Assembly: GCF_000494755.1 (NCBI RefSeq)
Contig: NC_022657.1
Span: 1,960,001 to 2,024,000, forward strand
Length of the DNA stretch: 64,000 bases
Direction of reading: 5' to 3'
Origin: Amorphoplanes friuliensis DSM 7358
GTDB lineage: Bacteria > Actinomycetota > Actinomycetes > Mycobacteriales > Micromonosporaceae
Below are positions 39,375 to 50,190 of the stretch, piece after piece (position 1 is the stretch's first letter; each line of letters begins with the position of its first letter). The notes beneath the pieces are model-generated. The model worked only from the letters and a program-made list of their open reading frames with translations. It made no database searches and was not told where the DNA came from. The position numbers and the translations under genes were made by a program.

Positions 39375-40000
39375 AGCAGGGTCGGCAGGTGGCGTTCGAC
39401 AACCGGCAGCAGGTCGGCGACCGTCACCGGCCGGCCCAGCTCCCAGCTCAGCGAGGTCACCCCCGCGTCGCGGATGCCGCACGGCACGAAGCGGTCGTAG
39501 TTCGCCAGGTCGCAGTCGCCGTTGATGGCGAAACCGTGCTGGGTGACACCGCGGGACACGCGGATGCCGATCGCCGCGATCTTGCGGTCGGGGCCACGGT
39601 CGTCGGCGCGCACCCAGGCGCCGCTGCGGCCCTCGACGCGGTCGGTCGTGACACCGAACTCGGCGCAGACGTCGATCAGCAACTGCTCGACGCGGCGGAC
39701 GTACGCCACCACGTCGATCGGGTCGGGCAGCTTGACGATCGGGTACCCCACGAGCTGACCCGGGCCGTGCCAGGTGAGCTTGCCGCCCCGGTCGACGTCG
39801 ACGACGGGGGTGCCGTCCGTCGGCCGGTCCAGCGGCTCGGTGCGCTTGCCGGCGGTGAAGACGCTCGGGTGCTCGAGCAGCAGGATCGTGTCCGGCCGGG
39901 TGCCCGCCACCACGGCGTCGTGCAGCCGCCGCTGCTCGTCCCAGGCCTCGCGGTAATCGACCAGGCCCGGGCGCAGGACCTGCAGCGTAGAAGTCGTCAC
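39371..40000 (-). CDS. lipB: Octanoyl-[acyl-carrier-protein]:protein octanoyltransferase
   Basis: Transfers octanoate from ACP to lipoyl domains, the substrate step for LipA. The 209-residue product shows [23 protein letters not shown], the catalytic Lys in [19 protein letters not shown] and the catalytic Cys in PCGI. I chose the GTG at 40000, which removes an unconserved 28-residue extension. lipA lies on the same strand 2.4 kb away, separated by the divergent aspS unit. Confidence 0.96.
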   Translation of the reverse strand: MTTSTLQVLRPGLVDYREAWDEQRRLHDAVVAGTRPDTILLLEHPSVFTAGKRTEPLDRPTDGTPVVDVDRGGKLTWHGPGQLVGYPIVKLPDPIDVVAYVRRVEQLLIDVCAEFGVTTDRVEGRSGAWVRADDRGPDRKIAAIGIRVSRGVTQHGFAINGDCDLANYDRFVPCGIRDAGVTSLSWELGRPVTVADLLPVVERHLPTLL

Positions 40001-40010
40001 GAACAAGAGC

Positions 40011-41873
40011 CTAGCTCTTGGAGAGCGGATCGATCCCGGGGCGGATGCGCCACAGCAGCACCCCGCCGACACGTTCGGGCTCACCGAGCAGGTCGGTCGC
40101 CGTCATCTCCACGGCGGCGCGGAACAGCGGGCTCTGCGATCCCGTGATCTGGTCCGGCAGGAACACGGCCTGGACCTTCCAGTACGCGAAGTCGTCCCGG
40201 GCCTGCTGGCGGTCGTAGTCGTCGAGCGGGATCACGTAGCCGTACAGGGCCGCGCGGAAGAACAGCCAGTCGGTGTGCCGCTGGGTGGCCCCGATCTGGC
40301 CCGTGCCGTCCGGCCCGCCGGGCCCGAGGAAATACCCGTCGGGGATGCGGAACTGCTCCCCGCGCCGGGCCATCGTGTACGCCTGCCAGCGCTGCCCGTC
40401 AGCGGTGTCCGTGGTCGCGAACGGCAGCGTGGTCAGCACACCGCCGTCGCTGACGTAGTCCTTCCAGATCCCGTCCGCGATGAACGAGGGCTCCGGGGCG
40501 CGTTCGGTCGTGAGCACCGGCATCGGGAAGAGCGGCACCAGCGCCACCGCGAAGCCGGCCGCCCACAGGGTGTGTGTCCGGGTCGACGGCATCGGCTCGG
40601 TCAGCAGCCGATCGACGGTCAGGGCCAGGACGATGCCGATCACGCCGACGACCACGAGGGCCAGGCGGCCGGGCAGGGCCGAGTCGAAGAGCGGGAGGTG
40701 CAGCAGGGCGGCGTACGGGAGCTTGATGCTTGTGGTGCCGCCGAAGAACTTGAGCTGCGGTCCGAGGGACAGCACCAGGAAGACGACGCCGACGGTGGAG
40801 AGCGCCGTCAAGGTCGCGAAGCGGCTGGGTGTCGCGTGCCGTCGCAGCATTCCCATCGCGACGACCACGAGGACCAGCAACGGCAGGCCGAAGAACGACG
40901 TCTCCTCGGTCGGGTTCGGCGCCAGGGCGCTGCCCAGGCCGAGCCAGCCGGCGACCGACCGGGTCGGATATTCGAAGTAGGCGCCGATGTCCTCGGCGTA
41001 GTGCGCCTGGTTGAAACCGGTCCCGCTGAACGTCTGCGGCCCGGCGAAGTGCATGAACAACGGGTACGCCAGCAGCGCGCCGGCGACGACCGCGGTCACG
41101 CCCAGGCCGGCGAGGACCGTCGGCACGGCCCGGCGCGCCTCGGACCGGCAGGCCGGCAGCAGCGACCGGGTGATCAGGAAGACGCCGCTGGCCAGCGCGG
41201 TGAAGAACAGCCCCTCGGCGGCGATGGAGAAGCCGACGGCCACCAGCAGGCCGAGGATGATGCCGTTCCGGAGCCAGCGCTTCGGCTCGGGGAGCTTGAG
41301 CACCCACCACAGCACCACGGGCGCGACCCAGCCGGCGGTCCAGTTCAGATGGCCGTTGGCGTGCGAGATGAAGCCGGGCGCGAAGCCGCAGAAGAAGCCG
41401 CCCAGCGCCGCGGCCGCGGACCGCTTCACCAGGTATCGGCGGAGGAAGAGGTACCAGGCGAACGCCGAGCCGGCCAGGTTGAGGGTCAGGATCGCCGCGA
41501 AGCTCACCTGCGGACCGGCCAGCACGGTCAGCGGTGCCAACAGGACGATGTACACGGTGATGGACGTGTTCGCCGCGAGGTTGACGCCGAGCGGGGTGTT
41601 CATCAGGTCCGTGAAGAACGGATCGGCGCCGTGCCCCAGCAGGTAGACGCCGTAACCCAGCAGCCATTCGAAGAAGGCCTGATCACCGGCGTTCTTGGCG
41701 ACGACGTGCCCGGCGGGGTCCTGCCACAGGCCGTTGGTGACCCACGCCGCGAGGGCGAGGGCCGCGACGGCGACGATCAGGTGGGGACGCCACGACAGAA
41801 GACCGCCGGTGCGGGTCGGTGTGACGACCGGCGGATCGGCGGACTCGGAAGGCGCTGCGGCGACGACGGACAC
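40011..41873 (-). CDS. Large integral membrane protein, GT-C glycosyltransferase-like
   Basis: About 620 residues with some 11 hydrophobic segments and a C-terminal extracytoplasmic domain of about 150 residues. The first loop has [12 protein letters not shown] with acidic residues and [21 protein letters not shown]; later NGHLNWT and [10 protein letters not shown]. This general layout matches uncharacterised GT-C-like or YfhO-like proteins of actinobacteria, probably involved in envelope glycans; no specific sugar can be named. The GTG at 41873 is the best start. The stop lies 10 bases from the lipB start, so they could be one transcript. Confidence 0.72.
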   Translation of the reverse strand: MSVVAAAPSESADPPVVTPTRTGGLLSWRPHLIVAVAALALAAWVTNGLWQDPAGHVVAKNAGDQAFFEWLLGYGVYLLGHGADPFFTDLMNTPLGVNLAANTSITVYIVLLAPLTVLAGPQVSFAAILTLNLAGSAFAWYLFLRRYLVKRSAAAALGGFFCGFAPGFISHANGHLNWTAGWVAPVVLWWVLKLPEPKRWLRNGIILGLLVAVGFSIAAEGLFFTALASGVFLITRSLLPACRSEARRAVPTVLAGLGVTAVVAGALLAYPLFMHFAGPQTFSGTGFNQAHYAEDIGAYFEYPTRSVAGWLGLGSALAPNPTEETSFFGLPLLVLVVVAMGMLRRHATPSRFATLTALSTVGVVFLVLSLGPQLKFFGGTTSIKLPYAALLHLPLFDSALPGRLALVVVGVIGIVLALTVDRLLTEPMPSTRTHTLWAAGFAVALVPLFPMPVLTTERAPEPSFIADGIWKDYVSDGGVLTTLPFATTDTADGQRWQAYTMARRGEQFRIPDGYFLGPGGPDGTGQIGATQRHTDWLFFRAALYGYVIPLDDYDRQQARDDFAYWKVQAVFLPDQITGSQSPLFRAAVEMTATDLLGEPERVGGVLLWRIRPGIDPLSKS

Positions 41874-41904
41874 CAGCCGCAGGTTAGCAAGTCCGGGCCG
41901 GGAC

Positions 41905-42822
41905 TCAGGCCGCCGCGTTCGATTCCTGGTCGACCGCGGCGCGCAGCGCCTCCTCCAGAGTGGGCTGCGAGAAGCGGAAACCGGCCCGCTCGAGCACACC
42001 CGGCAGCACCCTCTGGCTGCGCAGAGCCTCGCCGGCGAACTCGCCCAGAGCCACCTGCAGGGCGATCCCCGGCACCTGCAGCACGGCCGGGCGATTCAGG
42101 ACACGCCCGAAAACCTGGGTGAACGTGGCGTTGGTGACCGGGTCGGGGCCCACCATGTTGACCGGGCCGTTCACGTCGTCGCGGTCGAGCAGGAAACCGG
42201 TCGCGGAGAGCCAGTCGGCGAGACCGATCCACGGCACCCACTGCTTGCCACCACCGAGCTTGCCGCCGATGCCGAGCCGGAAGAGCAGCATCTGCGGCTT
42301 GAGCAGACCACCGTGCTCGTCCAGGGGCAGACCGGTGCGCAGCAGCACCACCCGCGTGCCGGCGTCCTCGGCCGGGCGGGCGGCGGCCTCCCACACCCGG
42401 CACACGTCGGCCAGGAAACCGGTGCCCGCCGGCGCCTCCTCGGTGACCGGGCGGTCGCCGGTGTCGCCGTACCAGCCGACGGCGGAGGACTGCAGCAGGA
42501 CGCGGGGGCGGTCGGCGGCGGGCAGGGTCTTGATCGCGCGGGCGATCGTGCCGGCCGTGTCCACCCGGCTGCTGCGGATCAGGCTCTTGTACCGGGCGTT
42601 CCAGCGCTTGTCACCGACACCGACCCCGGCCAGGTTGATCACCGCGTCGGCCCCGGCGACCAGCGCCGGGTCGAGCTGGCCCGAGGACGGCTTCCAGGTG
42701 GCCTCGTCGGCCGCCTGGGCGGGACGGCGCACCAGCTTGGTCAGCTCGTGCCCTTCGGCACGGAAGCGTTCGACGAGCCGCGTGCCGAGGAAGCCGGACG
42801 CGCCGGCCAGGAGGATGCGCAT
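41905..42822 (-). CDS. TIGR01777 family NAD(P)-binding epimerase-like protein
   Basis: A 305-residue extended SDR protein. LLAGASGFLGTRLVE is the Rossmann dinucleotide motif; VINLAGVGVGDKRW, RVLLQSSAVGWYGDTGDR and a C-terminal DUF1731-like block (PGIALQVALGEFAGEAL, QRVLPGVLERAGFRF) define TIGR01777. The canonical SDR Tyr is in WYGD, as in the family. Substrate unknown; in other bacteria relatives are linked to cell division or sugar nucleotide chemistry. Confidence 0.9.
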   Translation of the reverse strand: MRILLAGASGFLGTRLVERFRAEGHELTKLVRRPAQAADEATWKPSSGQLDPALVAGADAVINLAGVGVGDKRWNARYKSLIRSSRVDTAGTIARAIKTLPAADRPRVLLQSSAVGWYGDTGDRPVTEEAPAGTGFLADVCRVWEAAARPAEDAGTRVVLLRTGLPLDEHGGLLKPQMLLFRLGIGGKLGGGKQWVPWIGLADWLSATGFLLDRDDVNGPVNMVGPDPVTNATFTQVFGRVLNRPAVLQVPGIALQVALGEFAGEALRSQRVLPGVLERAGFRFSQPTLEEALRAAVDQESNAAA

Positions 42823-42860
42823 GCCTCCATCATTGCCCGAACTTGAACCCGCTCAAAACA

Positions 42861-42888
42861 AAAGAGGGGACGCAGGCGCCCCCTCTTT
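42861..42888 (-). terminator. Rho-independent terminator after sucB
   Basis: Stem AAAGAGGGG / CCCCTCTTT (9 bases) with a 10-base loop, followed on the minus strand by TGTTTTGAG. It lies 15 bases after the sucB stop and ends the lpdA-sucB transcript. Confidence 0.85.
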
Positions 42889-42902
42889 CGCATTCCGGCT
42901 CT

Positions 42903-44747
42903 TTACGAGGACAGGCCGAGGTCTCCCTCGAACTGACCGGCTTCCAGGCGCTCCTTCATCGTCACCAGGAAGCGGGCAGCGTCCGCGCCGTCCACGATCC
43001 GGTGGTCGTAGCTGAGCGCCAGGTAGATCATCGAACGCGGCACGATCAGCTCGCCCAGGTTGGGGTCGTCGACGACCACGGCGCGCTTGACGACCGCGCC
43101 GGTGCCGAGGATGCCGACCTGCGGCTGGTTGATGATCGGTGTGTCGAAGAGCGCACCCCGGCTGCCGGTGTTGGTCAGCGTGAAGGTGCCGCCCGACAGC
43201 TCGTCCGGGCTGATCTTGTTGTTGCGGGTGCGCTCGGCCACGTCGGCGATCCGCTTGGACAGGCCCGCGAGGTTGAGGTCGCCGGCGTCCCGGATGACCG
43301 GGACGACCAGGCCCTTCGGGGTGTCCACCGCGATGCCCAGGTGCTCGCCGTCGTGGTAGGTGACCGTGCCGGCCTCCTGGTCGATCGACGAGTTGACCAC
43401 CGGGTGCTCACGCAGGGCCTCGACCGCGGCCAGGGCGAGGAACGGCAGGAAGGTGAGCTTCGCGCCGTTCTTGGCCTGGAAGTCCGCCTTGGCCTTCTGG
43501 CGCAGGGCGGCGACCTTGGTCAGGTCGACCTCGACCACCGTGGTGAGCTGCGCCGAGATGTGCAGCGACTCGACCATGCGACGAGCGATCGTCGCGCGGA
43601 TCCGGGTCAGCTTCTCGGTGCGGCCGCGCAGCGGGCTCGGAGCGGCCTTGGGCGCCGCAGCCGGTGCCGGCGCCTCGGCCTTGGCGGCGGGAGCCGGGGC
43701 GGCCTTCGCGGCGGCGGCCTTGTCGGCGGCCTCGATGACGTCCTGCTTGCGGATCCGGCCGCCGACGCCGGTGCCGGTGAGCGACGCGAGGTCGACACCC
43801 TTCTCGGCGGCGAGCTTGCGGACCAGCGGGGTCACGTAACCGGCGTCGCCGGCACCGTTCGCCTTGACCGTCTCGGCGGCCGGGGCGGCGGGCTGGGCGG
43901 GCGCCTGCTGGGCGGGCGCCTTCGGCTCGGGCTCCGGGGCGGGCTTCGACTCGACCAGCGGCGCGGACTGCTGCTGCGGCGCGGGCGCGGCGGGCTTCGG
44001 GGCCTCGGCCTTGGGGGCCTCCGCCTTCGGAGCCTCGGCCTTGGGCGCTTCGGCCTTCGGAGCCTCGGCCTGGGCGGGCTCGGGCTGCTTCGGGGCCGGG
44101 GCCTCGGCGGGCGTGCTGCCCTCGGCGCCGATGATCGCCAGGTCGGCGCCGACCTCGACGGTCTCGTCCTCGGGGATCTTGATCTCCAGGAGCGTGCCGG
44201 CGACCGGCGACGGGATCTCGGTGTCGACCTTGTCGGTGGAGACCTCGAGCAGCGGCTCGTCGGCCTCGACGGAGTCGCCGACCTGCTTGAGCCAGCGGGT
44301 GACCGTGCCCTCGGTGACACTCTCGCCCAGGGCGGGCATCTTGACGGCCGTGCCCTCGCCACCACCGGTCGGTGCCGCAGTCTTCGGCGCCGGCGCTTCC
44401 TCCTCGACGGGCTTCTCGGTCGAGGGCTCGTCGAGCGCGGCCGGCTCGGGCTCCTCCTCCTCCTCCTGCTCCTGGGCAGGGGCGGGCGAAGCCGAACCGG
44501 CGTCCTCGTCGTCACCCGCGATGATCGCGAGCTCGGAGCCGACGTCGGCGGTCTCGTCCTCGCCGACGACGATGCGCGAGAGCACACCGGCGGCGGGCGA
44601 CGGGATCTCCGTGTCGACCTTGTCGGTGGAGACCTCGAGCAGCGGCTCGTCGGCCTCGACCCGCTCGCCCTCCTGCTTCAGCCAGCGCGTGACGGTGCCC
44701 TCGGTGACGCTCTCACCGAGCCGCGGCATGGTGACCGATACCGGCAT
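42903..44747 (-). CDS. sucB: 2-oxo acid dehydrogenase E2 (dihydrolipoamide succinyltransferase-type), two lipoyl domains
   Basis: A 614-residue acyltransferase. Two lipoyl domains (about 1-80 and 120-200) each carry [14 protein letters not shown] with the lipoylated Lys. They are joined by Pro/Ala/Glu linkers, including PKAEA-type repeats (about residues 225-255). A peripheral E3-binding domain ([15 protein letters not shown]) and a catalytic domain with the active-site [13 protein letters not shown] near the C-terminus follow. Actinobacterial proteins of this type serve pyruvate and/or 2-oxoglutarate dehydrogenase. AAGGAG precedes the ATG; it lies 40 bases downstream of lpdA in one operon. 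Confidence 0.95.
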   Translation of the reverse strand: MPVSVTMPRLGESVTEGTVTRWLKQEGERVEADEPLLEVSTDKVDTEIPSPAAGVLSRIVVGEDETADVGSELAIIAGDDEDAGSASPAPAQEQEEEEEPEPAALDEPSTEKPVEEEAPAPKTAAPTGGGEGTAVKMPALGESVTEGTVTRWLKQVGDSVEADEPLLEVSTDKVDTEIPSPVAGTLLEIKIPEDETVEVGADLAIIGAEGSTPAEAPAPKQPEPAQAEAPKAEAPKAEAPKAEAPKAEAPKPAAPAPQQQSAPLVESKPAPEPEPKAPAQQAPAQPAAPAAETVKANGAGDAGYVTPLVRKLAAEKGVDLASLTGTGVGGRIRKQDVIEAADKAAAAKAAPAPAAKAEAPAPAAAPKAAPSPLRGRTEKLTRIRATIARRMVESLHISAQLTTVVEVDLTKVAALRQKAKADFQAKNGAKLTFLPFLALAAVEALREHPVVNSSIDQEAGTVTYHDGEHLGIAVDTPKGLVVPVIRDAGDLNLAGLSKRIADVAERTRNNKISPDELSGGTFTLTNTGSRGALFDTPIINQPQVGILGTGAVVKRAVVVDDPNLGELIVPRSMIYLALSYDHRIVDGADAARFLVTMKERLEAGQFEGDLGLSS

Positions 44748-44787
44748 CTCTCAGAACTCCTTAACCGCTAAAGAACGGGAATCGTGG

Positions 44788-46173
44788 TCAGGCGTGGGCG
44801 TGCAGGGGCTTGCCGGCCAGCGCGAGGAACGCTTCACCGAGCGCCTCGTTCTGCGTCGGGTGGGCGTGCACGAGCTGGGCGACCTCTTCCGGGAACGCCT
44901 CCCAGTTGTAGATCAGCTGCGCCTCGCCGACCAGCTCGCCCATCCGGGCGCCGACCATGTGCACACCGACGACCGGCCCGTCGTTGACCCGGACCAGCTT
45001 CACGAAGCCCTGGGTCTTGAGGATCTGGCTCTTGCCGTTGCCGCCGAGGTTGTAGTTGTAGGTCGACACCTGCTCGGCGCCGTACTGCTCCTTGGCCTTC
45101 GCCTCGGTCAGGCCCACGGAGGCGACCTCGGGGTCGGAGTACGTGACGCGGGGGATGCCGTTCTCGTCGATGACGGCCGGGCTCTTCCCCGCGATCTCCT
45201 CGGCGACGAAGATGCCCTGCTGGAAGCCGCGGTGGGCCAGCTGCAGGCCGGGCACGATGTCGCCGACCGCGTAGATGTTGCCGACGCCGGTGTGCAGGCG
45301 CTCGTTCGTGATGACAAAACCGCGGTCGAGCGTGATGCCCTGCTGCTCGTACCCGAGGTCCTTGGTCGTGGGGCCACGGCCGACGGCGACCAGGAGGATC
45401 TCGGCCTCGACGGTCTCGCCGCCGGCGAGGTGGGCCTTCACGCCGTTCTCGGTGTGCTCGACCTTCTCGAACGGCTTGCCGACCTTGAAGTTGATCTTCC
45501 GCTTGCGGAACGCGCGCTCGAGCTGCTTCGAGATTTCCTCGTCCTCGGCGGCGACCAGCCGGGGCAGCGCCTCGAGGATGGTCACGTCGGCGCCGAACGA
45601 CTTCCAGACGCTGGCGAACTCGACGCCGATGACACCGCCGCCGAGCACGATCGCGGAGGTCGGCACGCGGTCGAGCTTGAGGGCGTGCTCGCTGGCCAGC
45701 ACGCGGGTGCCGTCGATCTCGAGGCCCGGGAGCGTCCGCGAGTAGGAGCCGGTCGCGAGGATGATGTTGCGGCCGGTGTACCGCTGACCGTCGACCTCGA
45801 CCGTGTCCTGGGAGACGAGCTTGCCGGCGCCCTGGACCAGCGTGATGTTCGGCTGCTTCATGAGGCCCTGGAGGCCCTTGTAGAGGCGGCCGACAACGCC
45901 GTCCTTGTAGGCGTTGACCCCGGCCATGTCGACACCGACCAGGTCGGCCTTGATGCCGAACTGCTCGCTCTCGCGGGTCTGGTCGGCCACCTCCGCCGCG
46001 TGCAGCAGCGCCTTGGTCGGGATGCAGCCGCGGTGCAGACAGGTGCCGCCCAACTCCGCCTTGTCGATCAGGGCCACCGACAGGTTCAGCTCGGCCGCAC
46101 GCAGCGCGGCGGCGTAACCGCCGCTGCCGGCGCCGAGGATCACGATGTCGAAGGTTCCGCCAGGCTGGCTCAC
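44788..46173 (-). CDS. lpdA: Dihydrolipoyl dehydrogenase (E3)
   Basis: A 461-residue FAD enzyme that reoxidises dihydrolipoyl groups. It has the FAD dinucleotide fold VILGAGSGGYAAALRA, the redox disulfide GGTCLHRGCIPTK, the NAD fold VLGGGVIGVEFASVW, GNIYAVGDI and the C-terminal catalytic His in HAHPTQNEAL. Upstream of sucB on the same strand, it supplies E3 for the same complex and for glycine cleavage. Confidence 0.97.
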   Translation of the reverse strand: MSQPGGTFDIVILGAGSGGYAAALRAAELNLSVALIDKAELGGTCLHRGCIPTKALLHAAEVADQTRESEQFGIKADLVGVDMAGVNAYKDGVVGRLYKGLQGLMKQPNITLVQGAGKLVSQDTVEVDGQRYTGRNIILATGSYSRTLPGLEIDGTRVLASEHALKLDRVPTSAIVLGGGVIGVEFASVWKSFGADVTILEALPRLVAAEDEEISKQLERAFRKRKINFKVGKPFEKVEHTENGVKAHLAGGETVEAEILLVAVGRGPTTKDLGYEQQGITLDRGFVITNERLHTGVGNIYAVGDIVPGLQLAHRGFQQGIFVAEEIAGKSPAVIDENGIPRVTYSDPEVASVGLTEAKAKEQYGAEQVSTYNYNLGGNGKSQILKTQGFVKLVRVNDGPVVGVHMVGARMGELVGEAQLIYNWEAFPEEVAQLVHAHPTQNEALGEAFLALAGKPLHAHA

Positions 46174-46334
46174 GTCTACTCCCGGATCGCGTCGTTGCCA
46201 CGTGGGTCACACGGTGGAAACGGTCACAGCTGTCCCGGCCATCTTGTCACTTACCCGGCTCGTCTATGTATCCAGGTGCCCAACAAAACCGGTCAGGACG
46301 TACCCTTGCGGCAGTTGACCGTAAGGAGTGGGGC

Positions 46335-46655
46335 GTGGCTTGGTTCCGGCGGCGCAGGGAGCCGGCCCGCGGGGCCGGACGGCAGGCGGATCGTGCCGGT
46401 CTCGAGCATCTCGCTGAGTTCGTCCGGTCGCGGCGTGGTGTGGAGGGCTTCATCGAGCCCGAGACGACGGTGACCGAGACCACGCTGTTGCTCGTCGCAC
46501 ACGACGGTGAGTGGACCCGGCGGCGTGTCGACTCCCCGGAGGGTGCCCGGCGCTTCGCGCACCAGCTCGCCATGCCGATCTACGACATCCGGCTCATGGG
46601 TTACCCGCAGCGGATGCGTGACTACAACGAGCGGCAGAAGCGCCGCCCGGCCTGA
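46335..46655 (+). CDS. Conserved small actinobacterial protein of unknown function
   Basis: A 106-residue basic protein: an Arg-rich N-terminus (AWFRRRREPARG), then GVEGFIEPETTVTETTLLLVAHDGEW, ARRFAHQLAMPIYDIRLMGYP and a basic tail. It looks like the conserved uncharacterised proteins found near lpdA and pepA in Micromonosporaceae. The GTG at 46335 has AAGGAG 6 bases upstream. Divergent from lpdA. Several ORF finders might call the longer ATG at 46266, which lacks a ribosome site. Confidence 0.8.
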   Translation: MAWFRRRREPARGAGRQADRAGLEHLAEFVRSRRGVEGFIEPETTVTETTLLLVAHDGEWTRRRVDSPEGARRFAHQLAMPIYDIRLMGYPQRMRDYNERQKRRPA

Positions 46656-46666
46656 GACCGGGCGGC
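46642..46666. terminator. Bidirectional terminator hairpin before pepA
   Basis: Perfect 9-base stem GCCGCCCGG / CCGGGCGGC with a seven-base loop. It overlaps the last codons of the small protein gene and lies 10 bases from the convergent pepA stop. Confidence 0.65.
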
Positions 46667-46676
46667 ACTTCGGCGG

Positions 46677-48227
46677 TCAGCCGTTCGCGGCGACGTCGTC
46701 GATCAGGGTCAGCAGGGTGCGCACCGGCACGCCCGTGCCGCCCTTCGTCCAGTAACCGGTGGCCTCACCGGAGTGGTACGACGGCCCGGCGATGTCGATG
46801 TGGGCCCACTCGACACCCTCGGCGACGAACTCCCGCAGGAAGACACCGCCCTGCAGCATGTGCCCGGCGCGGTCCATGCTCGCGTTGACCTGGCTGATGT
46901 CGGCGATCTCGGAGTCCATGCCCTTGCGCACGTCGTCGGGCAGCGGCATCGGCCATGCCGGCTCGCCGACCGAGTCACCGGCGACCTTGACCCGCTCGCA
47001 GGCCTCGGGCGAGCCCATGACACCGGCGATGCGCTTGCCCAGCGCGACCACCTGGCCGCCGGTCAGCGTCGAGGTCTCGAAGACGTAGTCGGTGCCGTCG
47101 GCGCAGGCCCGGGCGATCGCGTCGCCGAGCACCATCCGGCCCTCGGCGTCGGTGTTGAGCACCTCGACCCGCTTGCCGTTGAACATCGTGATGACGTCAC
47201 CCGGCCGGTACGCCGTACCGGACGGCATGTTCTCGGCCATCGCGAGGTACCCGGTGACGGCGACCGGCGGCTTGAGCGCGGCGACGGCGAGCATCGTGGC
47301 GCCGACCGCGGCGGCACCGGCCATGTCCGACTTCATCTCCCACATGCCCGCGGTCGGCTTGATGCTGATGCCGCCGGTGTCGAACGTGATGCCCTTGCCG
47401 ACGAGCGCGACCCGCTTGGGGTTCTCCACACCCTGCGGGGTGTAGGTGAGCTTGACCAGCCGCGGCGGCGCCTCGGAGCCCTGGCCGACCGCGACGATGC
47501 CGCCGTAACCACCGGCCTTGAGCTGGTCGAAGTCGAGGACCTCGACCTCGAGGCCGGTGCCGTCCGCGGCGGCGACCACGGCGTCGGCGAACTGCGGCGG
47601 GCGCAGGTCGTTGGGCGCGGTGTTGACCCAGTCGCGGGTCAGGCGGACGACCTTGGAGACGATCCCGGCCCGCTCGACCTCGGAGGAGGCGGCGGCGTCC
47701 GCGGCGTCGGCCACGACGACCTGCAGGGCCTTGACCGGGTCACGCCGGCCCGGCTGCGGCTTGGTCTTGTAACCGGCGAACCTGTACGACCCCAGCAGCG
47801 CACCCTCGAGGATCGTGCGCAGCACACCGGGAGCGTCGGCGTCGTCCGGGACGGGCAGGGCCAGCGCGACGGTGCCGCTGCCGGCGAGCGCACGGACGGC
47901 GGCGCCGGTCCCGCGGCGCAGGGTCTCGGTGGCGGGCGCCGAACCGGACGGCTCGTCACCGAGACCGACGGCGACGACCAGCGGCGCCGCGATGGTGCCC
48001 AGCGTGGCGAGCTTGGTCACCTCGCCGGGTGCGCCGGTGGCGCCGAGCAGGGCCAGCGTCGAGGTCAGCTTCCCGTCGAACGCGGCGGCGATGCTCTCCG
48101 CGCCGGCGGCCGGCAGCAACGCGCCACCCTCGTCGGGCTGACTGTGCAGCCCGATGACGATCGCATCGACGGCCAGTTCGGCGGGGTCGCTGTCGACCAG
48201 GCTGAGGGAGGGGGCGGGGTGGGTCAC
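46677..48227 (-). CDS. pepA: Leucyl aminopeptidase (M17)
   Basis: A 516-residue cytosolic metalloaminopeptidase that removes N-terminal residues from peptides. The M17 signature [10 protein letters not shown] is present, with [31 protein letters not shown] and a C-terminal HIDIAGPSY. The N-terminal third is the less conserved macro-like domain. GTG at 48227 with GGAGAG upstream gives the normal length. It is divergent from gcvT. Confidence 0.96.
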   Translation of the reverse strand: MTHPAPSLSLVDSDPAELAVDAIVIGLHSQPDEGGALLPAAGAESIAAAFDGKLTSTLALLGATGAPGEVTKLATLGTIAAPLVVAVGLGDEPSGSAPATETLRRGTGAAVRALAGSGTVALALPVPDDADAPGVLRTILEGALLGSYRFAGYKTKPQPGRRDPVKALQVVVADAADAAASSEVERAGIVSKVVRLTRDWVNTAPNDLRPPQFADAVVAAADGTGLEVEVLDFDQLKAGGYGGIVAVGQGSEAPPRLVKLTYTPQGVENPKRVALVGKGITFDTGGISIKPTAGMWEMKSDMAGAAAVGATMLAVAALKPPVAVTGYLAMAENMPSGTAYRPGDVITMFNGKRVEVLNTDAEGRMVLGDAIARACADGTDYVFETSTLTGGQVVALGKRIAGVMGSPEACERVKVAGDSVGEPAWPMPLPDDVRKGMDSEIADISQVNASMDRAGHMLQGGVFLREFVAEGVEWAHIDIAGPSYHSGEATGYWTKGGTGVPVRTLLTLIDDVAANG

Positions 48228-48370
48228 TCGGGCTCTCCGCGACGGCTGAGGCCGGAGCTCCCTCGTGGGACGCTCCGACGGTGGGTTCACCCCGGCACGG
48301 GTTGCGCCGGACGGTGTGTGGTGTCCCGCCGATGCTAACCACACTCAAGGTCACGGGTAAGTTGCCACTC

Positions 48371-49471
48371 ATGTCTGCCGAGGCCGCCACCCCGCTCCTT
48401 TCGCCCTTGCACGAGCGCCACGTCGCGCTCGGCGCCAAGTTCGCCGCCTTCGGCGGCTGGGAGATGCCCCTGGAGTACGCCGGCGGTGGCGTCCTGCGCG
48501 AGCACTCCTCGGTCCGCGAGGCCGTCGGCATCTTCGACGTCTCCCACCTGGGCAAAGCACGGGTCAGCGGTCCGGGCGCGGCGGACTTCGTCAACGCCTG
48601 CCTCACCAACGACCTCGGTCGCATCGGCCCGGGCAAGGCGCAGTACACGCTGTGCTGCGATCCCTCCGGCGGTGTGGTCGACGATCTGATCGCGTACCTG
48701 ATCGGGCCGGACGAGGTTTTTCTCATCCCGAACGCCGCCAACACGGCCGAGGTCGTGCGCCGCCTCGCCGAGGCCGCGCCGGACGGCATCACGGTCACCG
48801 ACGAGCACCGCAAGTTTGCGATCCTCGCCGTGCAGGGGCCGCAGTCGGCCGAGACGGTCACCCGGCTCGGCCTGCCGACCGGCCACGACTACATGTCGTT
48901 CAACCCCGCGCAGATCGACGGCGTGGACCTGATCGTCTGCCGCACGGGCTACACCGGCGAGCAGGGCTACGAGCTGGTCGTGCCGTGGGACGACGCGGTC
49001 ACCGTGTGGGACGCGCTGGTCGAGGCCGGTGTGCGGCCCTGCGGGCTCGGCGCCCGTGACACCCTGCGCACCGAGATGGGCTACCCGCTGCACGGCCAGG
49101 AGCTCACCCTGGACATCAGCCCGGTGCAGGCCCGTTCCGGCTGGGCGGTCGGCTGGTCCAAGCCCGCGTTCTGGGGCCGCGACGCGCTCCTCGCCGAGAA
49201 GGCCGCCGGTCCCCGGCGCCAGCTGCGGGGCCTCGAGCTCACCGGTCGCGGCATTCCCCGCGGTCACATGCACGTGTACGCGGGGGAGACGCTCATCGGC
49301 GAGACGACCAGCGGCACGTTCTCCCCGACGAAGAAGGTCGGCATCGCCCTGGCCCTGCTCGACACCGCCACCGCACCGGCCGACGGCGACCTGGTCGAGA
49401 TCGACATCCGTGGCCGCCGGGTCGAGGCGCGGGTCGTCAAGCCGCCGTTCGTGAAGACGTCGGTCCGCTAG
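48371..49471 (+). CDS. gcvT: Glycine cleavage system T protein (aminomethyltransferase)
   Basis: Transfers the aminomethyl group from lipoylated H protein to tetrahydrofolate. The 366-residue product has [38 protein letters not shown] [43 protein letters not shown] and GITSGTFSP-like [16 protein letters not shown] prefer the ATG at 48371; an in-frame ATG at 48332 adds 13 unconserved residues. Its stop overlaps the convergent cobS stop by 4 bases. Confidence 0.95.
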   Translation: MSAEAATPLLSPLHERHVALGAKFAAFGGWEMPLEYAGGGVLREHSSVREAVGIFDVSHLGKARVSGPGAADFVNACLTNDLGRIGPGKAQYTLCCDPSGGVVDDLIAYLIGPDEVFLIPNAANTAEVVRRLAEAAPDGITVTDEHRKFAILAVQGPQSAETVTRLGLPTGHDYMSFNPAQIDGVDLIVCRTGYTGEQGYELVVPWDDAVTVWDALVEAGVRPCGLGARDTLRTEMGYPLHGQELTLDISPVQARSGWAVGWSKPAFWGRDALLAEKAAGPRRQLRGLELTGRGIPRGHMHVYAGETLIGETTSGTFSPTKKVGIALALLDTATAPADGDLVEIDIRGRRVEARVVKPPFVKTSVR

Positions 49472-50190
49472 CCGAGGGTCAGGGCGACCAGCACCAGGGT
49501 GGTGGTCGTCTCGACAGCCGCGCCGAGCACGTCACCCGTGATGCCGCCGAAGCGGCGTACCGCGTGGCGCAGCAGCAGGACCACGACGAGCAGGGCGGCG
49601 GCGACGGCGGCCGGCCCCTGCCACGGACGGCCCGGCACCGCCCACACCGCCGCACCGGCGACGAGGGCCGCGACACCCAGGACCACCGGCACGGGAACGG
49701 TCGACGCGACAAGGGCGCCGAGCCCCTCGGGGCGGGCGGCGGGCACGCCCCGGCGGCAGGCGACCGTCACACCGAGCCGTCCGGCGGCCCAGGCCACGAC
49801 GATCGCGACCGGACCCACCTCGGTCAGCGCGGCCGCCTGGATCAGCAGGGCGAGGGCGATCGCGGCGACACCGAACGGGCCGATGTCCGGCTTCTTCATG
49901 ATCTCGAGGGCACCGGCGCCGTCACGGTAGGAACCGAGCGCGTCGACGGTGTCCGCCAGACCGTCCAGATGCAGGCCACGGGTCAGCAGCGCACCCGCGG
50001 CGACGGTGACCGCGGCGGCGACCAGGCCCTGGCCCAGCAGCACGAAAAGACCGGCCAGGACCGCGCCGAGCAGCGCCCCGACCAGCGGCGCGACGCTCAT
50101 GGCGACGGCGGCCGAGGCGCGGTCGACCCGGCCGGTGCGTACCGGCAGGACCGTCAGCGTGGTGAGCGCCAGGCGCAGACCGTCAAGCAC
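49468..50190 (-). CDS. cobS: Adenosylcobinamide-GDP ribazoletransferase (cobalamin synthase)
   Basis: A 240-residue membrane protein that joins adenosylcobinamide-GDP and alpha-ribazole in the last steps of B12 synthesis. Signatures: [35 protein letters not shown], and [13 protein letters not shown] at the C-terminus. About six hydrophobic segments. GTG at 50190 overlaps the cobUT stop by 8 bases, so the two are translationally coupled and their products act in sequence. Confidence 0.95.
   Translation of the reverse strand: MLDGLRLALTTLTVLPVRTGRVDRASAAVAMSVAPLVGALLGAVLAGLFVLLGQGLVAAAVTVAAGALLTRGLHLDGLADTVDALGSYRDGAGALEIMKKPDIGPFGVAAIALALLIQAAALTEVGPVAIVVAWAAGRLGVTVACRRGVPAARPEGLGALVASTVPVPVVLGVAALVAGAAVWAVPGRPWQGPAAVAAALLVVVLLLRHAVRRFGGITGDVLGAAVETTTTLVLVALTLG

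Noticed and set aside
40275..42122. 615-residue plus-strand frame opposite the GT-C-like membrane gene
   Set aside because: Gln/Arg/His-rich antisense composition and no ribosome site; the minus-strand frame has well-formed membrane spans.
43864..46473. 869-residue plus-strand frame opposite sucB and lpdA
   Set aside because: Ser/Ala/Gly low-complexity shadow of two unmistakable enzymes on the other strand.
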